From NCBI GenBank assembly GCA_036897625.1, contig JAYMTA010000197.1:1-35339 (forward strand): a stretch of 35,339 bases of DNA, written 5' to 3'. The notes beneath the pieces are model-generated. The model saw only the letters and a program-made list of their open reading frames with translations. It ran no database searches and had not been told where the DNA came from. The translations under genes and the position numbers were made by a program. Source of the stretch: Pelargonium cotyledonis. Taxonomy: Eukaryota; Streptophyta; Magnoliopsida; Geraniales; Geraniaceae. Below, piece by piece: positions 1-11,439 of the stretch; the stretch's first letter is position 1, and each line of letters begins with the position of its first letter.

Positions 1-169
1 AAAAACTGAGGAGCTAAAATACTTAAAACTAAAACCCTAAATGCCACTCATAAGAGAGAGCATAAAACCACAGGGTCGTGACTAAAATCCAAATATTGAT
101 ACCTTTTCTTTGCTTTAAGCTTACATTTCTCCTACTTTTAAGTAAAAAAAATAAATAATAAATAAAATA

Positions 170-309
170 AAGTAGTAAATAAAATAAACGAAAAAAAAAA
201 TTATAGCTTTGTGAGGCGTCAATTTTTAAATAAGATAAAGTAGTAAATAAAATAAACAAGAAAAAATGAAAAAAAAAAATTATAGCTTTGTGAGGCGTCA
301 ATTTTTTAA
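170..309. repeat. Tandem duplication, unit about 70 bp
   Basis: Two adjacent copies share a block that starts with agtagtaaataaaataaac, runs through an A-tract, and ends with ttatagctttgtgaggcgtc followed by a T-run. Copy one lies at about 170-229 and copy two at about 239-309. They differ mainly by about 10 extra bases in the A-tract of copy two. The near identity of the non-A-rich 3' half suggests a fairly recent local duplication. Confidence 0.8.
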
Positions 310-716
310 CGGACCAGCTTATAAGCTTGGCCAAACACCTTAGTCTTGTTCACGTGCTGAAAAAATTGAGTAGGAAATGATTTAATCCGAGGACTAACCC
401 GGAGAATTGGGCACGCGAGGGTGAAATTGGAGACTTGAGTTCGTGATCTTTTCTTCTTACGACTTACGTAAGGTAACACACCAAAAACATAGATCTCATA
501 TATGTTTTCTGGGCATCTCATCTAGCGTAAGAGTTCTTGCTCAGCTGCAAATCACAAGGAATATGTCTCAATGTGAATGTATCATCTCTCAAACCACGGA
601 GTTCCACGAACTATTTTGGAGTGATAAAATATTTAGAGAATAAACTGGTTCGAAACACAAAAGTTGTCTCACTCATAATCTTTGTTTCTTTTATTAGTTT
701 TCCTTGTCGGTACTCG

Positions 717-1143
717 TTAATGTTCCAAGTTTGAGTGCTTATAGGAACCATCTCCTATATTACAAGCAACTTTCTTTGGAGGTTTCTTTGGATCCCAAAT
801 GGATGTTTCCCAGGTGACCTTAGTTGGATTATCATACATGTCCTGATGAGTCGATACAAGGAATAATATTGTTCATACAGGTGACACACATTACTTCACA
901 CTTTTCATAGTTTCTAATAACCCTTATAGTGTAAGATAACATTCATATACAATTGTCTAATCGTTTGAGAAATATAGCTACCTGTACATGAATGTGGCCA
1001 GCTGCGAAGATACGGAGTTCAGGAGCATCAGGATGAGTGTCATTGCTGAAATTGCAGGCATGGCTGGTCGGAAGATCCATGAGTATGCTTCGTGAGTTCT
1101 CATTGCAAATCACTCTAGAATGGATCTTTATACTCGCTATCGA
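717..1143 (-). other. Unidentified coding-like segment, possible 3' end of a gene or gene fragment
   Basis: Reading the minus strand, a frame is open from a stop at 1144-1146 down to about 982. It can be spliced through a GT-AG intron (843-981) into a second open piece that ends at a TAA at 717-719. The joined translation, about 96 residues, is not low-complexity. It includes SHACNFSNDTHPDAPELRIF before the intron and TKVTWETSIWDPKKPPKK after it. I do not recognise the family. There is no obvious start codon context, and the segment lies on the same strand just downstream of the ICME stop, so it may be 3' UTR sequence that happens to be open, or a duplicated fragment of another gene. Confidence 0.3.
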
Positions 1144-1223
1144 TTAAGACATACATACAGAACAGACTTAACTCAGTTGGTGCATGATCCATCAGAGCTT
1201 CAACAGCCGCGGCCCGTGAAGAC

Positions 1224-4200
1224 TTAAAAGGGACTGACATTGTGAGCCATCTTCAACAAAATCTCAGGCACAAGGCGCTTCCTAGGAGGAGCCTCAGCAT
1301 CCTTTGCAAGAGCTTCCTTGTCGTCTGCATGTATTACCGCAACAATATGGTCAAACAGTCCATCTTTGCCACCTCCTAGAGGATCCTGCATTGCATGCAA
1401 ATCATTGTACTAAGGTTCTAAAAGAAAGAGAGGGTGCTCCGCAAAACCTTTGGTGGTTAGGTCAAAATTGAAGCCAAATACACCACACGGCTCCTTCGCG
1501 AATGAATAAGATATAGATATATATAATAAATTTATCTTCAACTCTTACGATACCCAAATCATAAATAAACACTAGCATATTCTGAATAGGGGCCAATTCA
1601 TTTCCAAAGGAATTTCCCATGACCCTAGCCCAATTTCAGCACATGTTAATCATAATATTGATAATTGAGCCATAAAAGTCAAGTTCGGGTCCAAAATTTC
1701 AGTATAGACAACCATTCCGACTCAAAACATCAATATGAAACTAATAATACCAGACTAAAAGAAGAGACCATTACTTGAAGAAACAAATCTGTGTGAGTTT
1801 TTCCTTCATACAATGTTAGTTCAGCACAAGATCCTACACTTTGAAGAGCATCTGCAAAAGCCTTGCTGTAGATATCAACATTTACCAATACATTAATATG
1901 AAGAAATATTTCGCGAAATACATAAATGTTAATGCTAAAAAAGAGAGAGAGGTTATCTGAGTTTGTAGATATATAAGTTATCAGGAGAAGATGATGCCTA
2001 AGATAATTTCAAATCATAAATGACTAAGAATTTTCCAATGTAGGTTTCGAACAAAGGCCAAATAGACAAATAAAAATTGAGTGGGGATGAGGAAGGCAGA
2101 CTGATGAAATGGAAGATTTGATCATTTATCCTATTCCATGTAATTTATATATTCATATGGTTGATGTTTTTATAACTTCTAATATTTTCTTTTTAATGAC
2201 TAACAATTGAAAAGAGATGTAGATAACATAAACAAAGGAGGCACAAATATCTTATGGAGAGTGTAAGTTGTGCACTTTTAGCATACCATTTTCTTAGTAG
2301 CATCAAATTATTAACACTTTTTTTTTTCTTTTCCTAATAGGATATAAACATTTACACACCCTTAGTGCAGACAAATAGTATGAATTGTAGAAGATACTGA
2401 CAGCATTTGAGTTATGGATTTTAGCTGGGATTGATATCAGAAAATTCTTACCTGGAATCAGATGGCATGGAATTATCAGAAGTTCCATGGAAAAGGACAA
2501 TAGGAGGCAGGAGAGGGGCAGCTGGTCTATTGCTTGGATCTTTTATAATAAGTTCAGGTGAAAACCGTTGCAAGGACTGTTCACCTTCCATTATGCTGTG
2601 ACAAACAGAAAGTAATTTACAAGGGTGTCAACAACAGCAAAAAAAATAACAAATTTTCGAAGTAAATAAATCATGAAGTAAATTAACAATTTATGGTTAT
2701 TAACGACTGTTAGCAGCAAAAATATCTCTGTTGGGTGGGGGTACCTTAAAAATATGGACCGATACAGGCCTCTGCGATGGAAGTGATCAACTAAGTTGAC
2801 TACATTATACCTGTCCATAGAATTCAAAATTGTAATAAACAAACATTCATGTCGCTATCAATCATCAGTAACTAGTATCTTCATGTAGCTATCAATCAAT
2901 GTAGACGGATCACTAGCATCAATTTCCTCAATACTGAAGAAACTATGTCACACCTAGGAAGAGCAAGATTTTAGTCATATTGCATTTGAGAGTGAGCAGC
3001 TACAGGATCTAACACGAAGTGCTATTCAAAGCAGTCAGGTTAATGTTGAACTAAAACTCTACATTACAGATCCATTGTCTCTTTGAAAATTGAAAAGTTA
3101 AGGATCATATGTTAGCTCAACCCTCTAAAAATATAACAAGTGAGCATTACTAGCTAAAATGTGGCTCTACCAAACCCATTACTGTGTGGAATTGAAAGGC
3201 TGAATCAAACTGCAAGAATTCTTAAATTGATTAGAGTGATATGTAGATTTAAGTGGTCAGTGGCTATCCATCATTGATGACCATACAGAAAAACTGAAGC
3301 TGTTGCTGTTTTCAACCATCATATGGGTTTTGTAGGTACAAGTCATGTCCTTATAGGTGGAACTAACATTTAATAATATTAAAAAAATCACAATGATAAA
3401 ATATCAAGCCATGCTATGACAAGGAAAATACAAGCATTACACTCATTATAAAATATGATGCGGCAAATACACCGTCGACATCTGCATCCTCATATGTAGT
3501 GGTGACATCAAGGATACCTATTTGAAAAAACCTATGATCATGCGTGCAAAATTGTGCTGAAGCAAAGGTGATGAGCATACGGGCTGCAATCTTTAGTTGA
3601 CAAAAATACTACAGAAGGCAAAATGAATGCCCTTTACCGGGACCAGTTAATTGCAACAAGCATTTGAACTTCTGAAACCACACGCAATAAGTTAGGGTTC
3701 CGATATCACATCCAGGATAAGAAGATTGTATACATACGATAAGCATCTGCAAGTGCCTACCAAATCAAGAGTAGTATTTTGCTTAAAATCAAAATGGGGT
3801 GAATAAATCTACTGACTTATCCAGACCATGGAATCCAAGATTTGAATTACTTAGTCGATAGACAACAGTTACGAAGTATACATCTATGACAGCAGTTGGT
3901 TCTAGAAGCTAGAACTGTGATAATAGTTGGTGGGAAAGTCGCTCAGTCATAAGATTATGGAATAAAATGGGCTTAAACTACTCAAGAGTCTGGAAAGAGC
4001 TTGAGGAGCACCACGGATCTTGATTTAGGATTTAGGATTGTCTTGGTCCTTGGTCGAACTTTAAGAAGGATGGTATCCTTTTCCATTTGCGGGTAGGATT
4101 TCTCCCTTTTCTCTTATTAAAAAAATTTACATGATAAAAATGGCCAAATGAGATCAGGACCTCTGACTTCTCAACTATAAGTGGGGTGAGAATTATCTTC

Positions 4201-7200
4201 AGGATTGATCGTATTCAGGTAAAGGATCCTACCCTCTGACAACCATAATATAGACAAAAGTACAAAACATTAGATTGACATTCTTCTTCTAAAATAAACC
4301 CCAATCTGCAAGTCAATCCTGTCTTGCATATATAAATGATTGATTTCAAACTCTATCAATCAAATGGCAGGTCAATCTTTTGTCAGTAACCCAAGAAAGA
4401 CTGGCTGAAACAGACTTAACAATTCTAGTCTGCACTCTCCAGACATCAATCTTATTCAACAAAACTCACAACGGTAATAATAAAGTATATAAAATTACCC
4501 TCCGGATAAACCAAAATAAGCTTTTATCTGGGAGACACTCCAGGTTATGGTCTCATCTTTCTTAGATTCTTTGATTGCTTGCCCCAAAAGAGTACAAGCA
4601 GATATATGTGCTCCAGCTGATTGCCCCATAAGATAAATCCTGCTCAAACGAACACAAAAAATTGACGAGAAAGCTCAAAGGTGGAAATAGTGCATGCAGA
4701 TAGAAGGAAAGTACTCATTCACAGATTCACCTGCTTGGATCACCCCCATATTCAGCAATATTATTGCATACAAATGAGATCCCTTGGGCTGTATCTTGCA
4801 CCATATCACTGATGCTTCCTTGAGGAAAATTTCTGCATTTTTGTATGAACGTGAGTTATGATGATGGATTACCTAACAGCATTATGCATGTACTCACAAT
4901 ACATGAAAATTTTAACCAGCAAATCAACTGTCAAAGTAATAATTAAAAATTTAAGAAAAAAAAGTTCAACTACACAACAAATCTCATCATCTTTAAGCCA
5001 AATATCTATAGATTTTAAAATGCCAATTATGAATATGTTAAACTTTAAAACAAGCAGTCATTACACATGCAATGTGTGGTAAACAAAAAGATTACAATAA
5101 ATTAACAAGAAAGGTTGGTACTCGGTTACAAAACAAAGGATCTAATAACCTGGCTTGTTCTAATTATGACATGAGATATTTTTCATTTTGCTTTAATCCT
5201 TTGATTAGTAATGGAGATAATTCATAAATGGAAAGAAAAATAAGGGTAGAGTATGATGCCTCCCCTTTCTGATAGACCTAGTATAGGCACATTGTGTTTT
5301 ACAAAATATCAGCACCTAATATTCCCTTAAAATTCTTACATATATAGTAAATGCAAACTGTATTTTTTTTAACAAATTTTTACATACCTGTAATCAAGGC
5401 ATGCCACAATAATGTCCCTGTCAGCTAACTGTTTTCCTAGAAGAGAACCCCATGCTTTGTACCTATATCAGCCCAGAAAAACAAAGTTAGAATGCAAGAG
5501 ATAAAAAGATTTCCTTGTACCAAGTATTTGAGTTATTTGAGTCAGAAATTAACAGGACATGGATATATAAGAACTGATCAACTGAAAAAAGTTGAACCTG
5601 CCAATGTTGAATTCATAGAGTATAAGATATGCGGTTATGCCCTCCAAAAAAAGATTGAAAAAGTTTGGGCCCAGTCATCTCAATTAGCTAGTAATACTCT
5701 CTAGCACTGATTAAGTATGGCTAAGCATGTACCCTATAATTCAGCAGTTTACCAAATAAAACAAATAAACACTAAAATGTGTGATAATGCAAGAGAAAAA
5801 CAAAAGGAAGTTTCCTGTAAACAAAATGAAACATATGGTCAAGATACTCACCCAATAATCCAGGCTCCACCAGTTACGAAGACCACAACTGGCTTTGGTC
5901 CATTAGTATTTTCTGGTAAATATAGATCCAACCTGTGAATCAGAAATAGGAATATAGCATATAGTATTTGCTACATCATGAACAGTTCAATGAACATCAG
6001 AGAAAAAAATGCAACCTAAATATCAAATTCTCAATCATATACCTATTTCTTGGTTGATCTCCATAAACAATACTTCGCCTGACTTGGTTTGAGAAATAAT
6101 AATAGTATGCAACTGCAGGAAGAAATAACAACAGCTTATCGCTTAATCTGAGCTTATGTAACTATAATGTATGAGAAGACTTTATATCTGTCACAAATTG
6201 AAGAATAAAGTGATGGATAGACTATAATATTTTGATCGGCCGTATATCTTGAAAGACGCTAACAACAGGGGTTATAGACACTGCAGGACTCAATCTCAAC
6301 AAGCATCAATCATAGCAGAGCAGGAGGTTAAAGCAGTGGGGATAGATTTAATGATGATAGAGGAAGTCAACAAAGAGAGTTACTTTGTAAACTGATGCAC
6401 ATTCCAAGTCCATGATACATACATGATCTTACAAATTCTGATTACTATCATGATATCATCTTAATAAAACAAAAAGAGGAATCCTAGAACAAGCTGAAAT
6501 CAGAAGAATCAATAAGAAATGTTTCCCTCAATATACACACAGAGTTGACCTTTCATGTTCCTTATATTCCTTCTGCATGCAATGAAAACAGGTTAATTCT
6601 CTCTTTGGTTCTCCTGTTCTCGATTTCCTTCCTTAGAGGTATACTATATACAAACAAATTGAAGTAGGCATAACTTTAAGTACCAATCAATAGTTACATT
6701 ACAAATTGTGCAATACAAACCTTGAAGAAAGCCAGGCATAAGTAGCATTGCATAGAAAACAAGGGCGAGTGATCTAGCTATCCACCGATAGCCTACCCTG
6801 AATGAAAATAAATGATTAAGAAATCTGCACTGTACACATTGCTTGTGTATAACTGAAACCAGTGAATATCCATGTTACTAGAGACATCATTGACCCAAGA
6901 AAGGATCACATGTAGTGCCTAAGTAACAGTAATTACACCCAATTAAAGATTTAAGGCCTAGCATTGACACAATACTGGTTTTCATCAATGAATCAATCTT
7001 CAATTAAATATCAAGAAACAAAAAACTTAGAGTCATCTCCCTCAGTTATCAGAGCAACCAAACATAACCCAACGGTTCATAACTTTTACTAACTAACTAA
7101 CCAACAGTTTCTATGAATCAAGACAAAACCAAATAACTTCAAAAAGTAGAGCTACTGCACAAAAAGCACATAAACTTCTAAATAAAAGTACCCCAAATAT

Positions 7201-7469
7201 CGAAGCAGCTTGAAGCTGAGCCGAGTAATCAAATATGTCTCCGCTGCAGCGTGCTCGATCTCTTCTCTAAACGACTGCTGCCGGCCGGAACCCCGCGATA
7301 ATCGCCGCCGCATCTGGTGATCTGCAGCAGTACCTCTACCGCCGTTAGTGGCGCAACGCACGACCTCCGGAAGTAGCGGCGTCGCTTCTAAGCTCATCGT
7401 CGTATCATCTCCGTGGTCGATGGACGGAATACGGTGGCGGTTGAGCTGAGTCGCAGGAGACATCGTCAT
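1224..7469 (-). CDS. ICME: Isoprenylcysteine alpha-carbonyl methylesterase (ICME family), 11 exons
   Basis: The gene encodes a 428-aa alpha/beta hydrolase that removes the methyl ester from C-terminal prenylcysteine of prenylated proteins, opposing ICMT. In Arabidopsis this affects abscisic-acid signalling; the enzyme is ER/Golgi membrane-bound. Exons (minus): 7192-7469, 6721-6797, 6043-6112, 5852-5932, 5388-5462, 4731-4832, 4499-4639, 2745-2810, 2452-2595, 1775-1865, 1224-1385; all junctions are GT-AG and keep frame. The length matches the Arabidopsis protein (about 427 aa). The N-terminus carries the family motif [20 protein letters not shown], then a hydrophobic segment at about residues 100-123. 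The oxyanion-loop motif TGGAWIIG is at 162-169. The nucleophile Ser235 lies in GQSAG, Asp337 in GTSDNS and His369 in KTHTD. The C-terminus ends [21 protein letters not shown]-like, as in the family. The first Met (7467-7469) was chosen; the third residue is also Met. No breaks were seen. The 1.7-kb intron 7 is the longest. Confidence 0.94.
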
Positions 7470-8084
7470 CGCCGGCGAGGAGGGATCGGAGTTTTGATCA
7501 GATTATAGGACAGAGAACGAGAAGGTTCTTGTGGTTCCCGTGTTTTCTCTTCTTAAACCGTAGAGTGTGACTTTTTATTCAAAATGTCAAAACAGAATAC
7601 AGTACTAGTCATTATATGGTACAGCTCGTACTCGTAGCAATTGTATTGTATTGGACAGCGAAAGTAGAGCCCATATTTTGGGTTTTGTTCAAGGGAAATG
7701 CTATATATTTCCACAACAATAATAGTTGTTTCCAAAGCTAATTCATTAATATTTTGCATAATGACAAAATTGTCCTCCTCTTAAATAAAATAATTTTGTA
7801 CTATCAAAATGAGGCATTAATCTCCATAAAAAAGAAAAGAAAAAATGAAGTATTAATTCTCTTCTTCATTGTCTCACATTCATTGTCAGAAAGACTGGTT
7901 TTCAGGGAGGCATGAAAATTGGAGTTGGTTTACATTACATGATAATTGCATTGACTTCAAACCATGTTATATTTTTTTTTTCTTGTAAAAGTTCTAATAG
8001 TTTTTCATTTTCATTTCATATCAATTTTTCTATGCATGAACTATCTAATTAACTTTGAATGTCCCTCATGTAATGATGCAATGT

Positions 8085-8260
8085 TTAAAACACACATCTA
8101 CATTTGAGAGATCGTGGGTTCAACTCTTATTACGTCGGGTGGAGAAGAGTTTGAGTTTAAAATAAGAGAGCTTACCCCTTATTGTACGTGTAGCTCAACT
8201 GATAAAATCCTATTGTACGTGTACCTCAACAAATAATTTTTTTTATTAAAAAAGTATATT
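8085..8260 (+). repeat. Possible tRNA-derived SINE fragment
   Basis: The piece contains gtgggttcaactctt at about 8110, which fits the Pol III B-box consensus GGTTCRANYCY. Downstream come GAGCTT and TGTAGCTCAACTGATAAAA, the latter resembling the 5' A-box region of many plant SINEs, and the element ends in a T/A-rich tail near 8235-8255. A short direct repeat, tattgtacgtgta, occurs twice. No clear target-site duplication was found and the order of the boxes is unusual, so it could be a degraded or rearranged copy. Confidence 0.35.
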
Positions 8261-9203
8261 TGAATGAAGAGATTCTGATGGGGAATTATTGAAAAACTTC
8301 AGTTTCTTGAAACACCGCATCCAACCAACTAGTTTTCAGTAGTGTCGTCGCACCCACCCAACCAATTAAACATGCTTTGATGCCCCTAAATTTACTCGAG
8401 CAATGACCTCTGATCATTAATAATGAGCCAAATAATCTAATTAGAATCTCGCCAACGATTTACTCCATATCTCTTTAGTATATTTTGCTTGCTAGTAGCA
8501 ATCTGGGATTCATATTATTCCGAAGTTTTATATATATTTTTCCTCCTTTTGAGATTTGTTCTTCCTTTGAAATTTTGTTGCCTGAATCTTCCTATGTTCA
8601 CGTTATTCATGTATTGATGTTTTTAATTACTTTATCTTTAGATTTTTAATTTCTTGTACTTTTACTTCTATCCTTCGGAGTTTTTTCAATAAAAGCACCG
8701 CTCGTCGATAATAATAAAAATTATGACAAAGTTCCTTCAGTAGGTTTTAATGCAATTGTACACTATGTTCATAGTACAAAGCAAAGAAAAAATATTTATC
8801 TAAAAGAGAATAAAATCATTACAAGAGTAGTGATACATCGTCTTGATGATTCTATGATGGATCATCATGTAGGTGAATGAGTTGATTTTCATGAACATAG
8901 CAGATAGTTTCTAAAAATTGAGTATTAATGCACGTAAGAATTGGAAGTGTCACGATAACTTGCTGCAAAAATGGTTGGAAAAAACAAAATGGAGCAAAGT
9001 TTGAGATCCAGTAACGAAAGAGGTGATGGGTGAAAGGGCAATGTTGTCATTATCACTAACTTGATTAATTTGGCTGTGGAAGGAGCTATTATAGGTGTGG
9101 AAATAGCCACTCCCTTTGTTTAATTGGTTACTTGTTCTTGCCTGGAAACGGGAGCAGTAGCACGATACGGGAATCGCTGGTCTGACTGGTCAGTAGCACG
9201 ATC

Positions 9204-9920
9204 CTTAACACTTATTGCACATCTATGTTGAGAGCCTTTTCTTTGTTGAATTACCTTTTATTAACTTTCTCCACCCGATTTTGTCAGTTAGTTTTAACGA
9301 AAGATGTCTCTCTTTCATCATATGTATTGAAGATGACTTGTAATTTTTTAGATGCCAAAATTGTCCATTCTCTCCGTTATTTATTTATTTATTTATTATT
9401 TTATACAATAAAAACTTGAAGTTTCTAACACCGAAAAATTTAAGGTCTTTGAAGTTTTCCAATGCTGGAAGCTTCAAAGTCCTTGAACTTTTCAGCAAGT
9501 GTTAAGGAGAAGCAAAAACTAGACAAAAATAATGGTTAGTGGCTAAATTTTTGATGTTTTTTTGTTAAATGAAGGTTCATTATTATTGCATTACACTGTA
9601 TTTTCGCCACTATCCATTATTCTTATTTAGTTCTTGTTTTTTTTTTTTTTTTTTTATGTTTTGAGTTTCGAAATTTAAAAAAAAAATTAAAAGTTTCAGA
9701 AAAATTCATAGGCTTTGAAATTTCCGGCACTGAAATATTCAAAGTCTTAAAAATTTTCAAATTTTTTGTATAAAATAATAAAATGATAAATAATTAAAAT
9801 AAAAAGAGTAATTTTGGTATTAAATTAGAATTAGCAGTCGCATGTGATGAAAGAAAGACATTTTTCCGCTAAAACTAACTGACATAATGGGTTGAGGCAT
9901 GCATGTGCAATAAGTGCTAA
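9204..9920. mobile_element. Long palindromic (foldback) MITE-like element, about 710 bp
   Basis: The outer ends are inverted copies: CTTAACACTTATTGCAC at 9204-9220 against the reverse complement of about 9904-9920 (CTTAGCACTTATTGCAC). The match continues inward on both arms: GTCAGTTAGTTTTA is shared at about 9282 and 9876, followed by a TCTTTCATCA block, a CCAAAATT block, a TTATTTTATACAA block and several CTTTGAA blocks. It runs on to the centre near 9560, where ATAATGGTTAGTGGC faces GCCACTATCCATTAT. The whole element is therefore one imperfect hairpin. No transposase is present. A clean target-site duplication is not evident; TA- and TAA-type ends are both possible, so the superfamily is left open. 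Confidence 0.85.
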
Positions 9921-10243
9921 GTACATATGAGTCGTATGCAATTAATACACATACATTTTTAATTTAAACTGTGAATGCAAATTTTATTAATCACGTGTGA
10001 AATCATGTTCTCATTTTGATTCTTATTCATTTGTCTACATGCAATTTTATTTCCACCAAAAATTCATGAAATGAGATTCTTATTTTGTCACTTTTGTTAT
10101 TTTAGGTTTTAAACATAAAAAATTTAACATGTGTCATCTTGGTATGCATGAAATAAATTGAAATTTGACCATATAGTTTTTATTTTTCTCTCTCCCTGCA
10201 TGCATATATAGAGAGATCAATGATTTGAAGTAAATAAAATTTT

Positions 10244-10335
10244 GGTTTAGGTTAAGACACTTACGTGATTACGACATCACATTAAAATAATTTGGATCTA
10301 GCGGGTCACCCGCTCCAACAAATTCACCTTAATGT
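10244..10335 (+). repeat. Unclassified dispersed repeat, copy A
   Basis: This copy reads GGTTTAGGTTAAGACAC, then GTGATTACGACATCACATTA, then GGATCTAGCGGGTCACCCGC, then ACAAATTC. The same ordered blocks recur at 18762-18860 (minus), 21750-21845 (minus) and, more degraded, at 34905-34985 (plus). The 3' blocks alone recur at 10600-10650 (minus). The ordered sharing of several blocks supports one dispersed family whose full length and class are unknown. Confidence 0.65.
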
Positions 10336-10599
10336 TGGAAAGTAAATTCAAATGTGGTGGCAATATATGATTGTTTTGACTTAGTTTAATCCAAAATTAA
10401 TTAGACTTTGATTTTTTATCCTCTACCTATATATGAGTAAGGTGGTTTAAGCCATGAATTGATCAGGTGGTTTCGCTCTCACAATTCAACGGACAGATAT
10501 GATTGACATGTCAAATATATATTTTCTCAATAGTTTGACTCATACTTTTTATCTTTATGTATACAATAAAAATTGTATAAATCGTATTATTAAAATTTA

Positions 10600-10650
10600 A
10601 CATAATCTCATGTGAGCGAATTTGTAAAAACAGAGCGACCCGTTCATTGA
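10600..10650 (-). repeat. Unclassified dispersed repeat, partial copy B
   Basis: On the minus strand this reads ACGGGTCGCTCTG, then ACAAATTCGC, then CATGAGATTATG. This is the GCGGGTCGCTC...ACAAATTCG part of the family seen at 10244-10335. It lies in inverted orientation about 300 bp from copy A, so the two could be the ends of one element spanning about 10244-10650. Confidence 0.5.
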
Positions 10651-10879
10651 CAATTTAACTTATTCTTTGGTGGACGATCTTCTCTCCATACAAGAAGAAA
10701 CCCAAGGAGGAGCATGTATAGATAACGGCCAATGGGAATGGGATTATACTGAACATACTCCCGGGAAGTGTACACTGTAATCTGACTTGAGTGGCACAGA
10801 TGGTAATAACCGAAAATATAGAAGGACAAACACGGACATTGAACATTGTGACAGATCTCTCCATCTCCACCCTTCCCCG

Positions 10880-10992
10880 CTCGTTCCATCTCTTATTCTC
10901 TTCATACACCAAACACACTCTCTCCATGCCCTAGAGTTAGACCACTGATCTGCGTCGTCTGCGACTCTCCGGCGGACCTGCGCATTTTTCCG
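10880..10992 (+). other. Probable 5' untranslated first exon of the ZCCHC8-like gene
   Basis: A CT-rich leader runs up to a strong donor, ttccg|gtaagc, at 10992/10993. The coding part of the gene begins after an acceptor at 12453 (tttctgcag), so the first intron would be about 1.46 kb and lie in the leader. The transcription start is a guess. The leader contains a minimal upstream ORF, ATG CCC TAG, near 10926. The first intron also holds a SINE (11215-11439). Confidence 0.5.
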
Positions 10993-11214
10993 GTAAGCTC
11001 TACATTCTTTCGTCTCTCGTTACTTTTCATCTTCCTCTCTACTGTTGTTATGCAATTACTCTAGAATAGCAATCGGATTATCTTGAAAATGCTTCTAGCT
11101 CTTTCCATTGAATTGCGCCGATGAGTGTCTTCTTTTTCCGATATAGCTTTCTGATACTTGTCTACAGCTCAATCCCTAATACCGTGTTTGGTTGCTAAGA
11201 AAAGAAAAGAATCT

Positions 11215-11439
11215 TTTTTTTTTTTTAATACTGATAGGTGCTTAAATCCTATTATGAACTTTTTCAAGACATATATGTACAAGTTTGAAAAAGAAAATAG
11301 TATTAAGTAAAGAGACTATGCCTCTTCACCTAGCCTAGGGCTTTTGGCACCACACCAAAAGTGGTCTCTTATACCACCGCCACCGAGAATGAGTTAAGTG
11401 GGGATTGATCCTGAGACCTCTTCTCACTCACACAATTGG
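11215..11439 (-). mobile_element. tRNA-derived SINE, copy 1 (5'-truncated)
   Basis: The element lies on the minus strand inside intron 1 of the ZCCHC8-like gene. Its poly(A) tail appears as the T-run at 11215-11226. It is flanked by a perfect 9-bp target-site duplication, aaagaatct, at 11206-11214 and 11440-11448. The body shares GTGGCGGTGGT, AGAGACCACTTTTGGTG and GCCAAAAGCCCTAGGCTAG with copy 2, and its B-box-like GGATCAATCCC follows the order seen in copy 3. Compared with copy 3 it lacks the first 30 or so bases that carry the A box. Confidence 0.85.

Larger units (their letters stand above)
1..1223. other. Intergenic region left of the ICME gene
   Basis: No confident gene is seen. The stretch is strongly AT-rich at its left edge and carries a direct duplication of about 70 bp (170-309, listed separately). 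Between about 717 and 1143 the minus strand has a coding-like segment with a possible intron (listed separately). Part of this stretch is probably the 3' untranslated region of the ICME gene, whose stop lies at 1224-1226. An AATAAA on the minus strand at 690-695 is a possible but distant poly(A) signal. The long open frames on the left are low-complexity Phe/Leu/Tyr-rich translations of AT-rich DNA and are not called. Confidence 0.6.
7470..10869. other. Gene-free region between two divergent genes
   Basis: This 3.4-kb stretch separates the ICME start (minus) from the ZCCHC8-like leader (plus), so it should contain both promoters. I see no credible coding region. It holds a possible tRNA-derived SINE fragment (about 8085-8260), a long palindromic element (9204-9920), and pieces of an unclassified dispersed repeat (10244-10335 and 10600-10650). 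The rest is AT-rich sequence without recognisable content. Confidence 0.7.

Noticed and set aside
29-334. 101-codon minus-strand open frame at the left edge
   Set aside because: The translation is a low-complexity run of Phe, Leu and Tyr arising from A-rich DNA and crosses the tandem duplication.
9225-9419. Open reading frame of 64 codons
   Set aside because: It lies wholly on one arm of the palindromic element and its translation is Leu/Tyr/Phe-rich without family features.
10644-10927. Two overlapping minus-strand open frames
   Set aside because: They lie in the promoter and leader of the ZCCHC8-like gene, lack any recognised motif and overlap each other in different frames.
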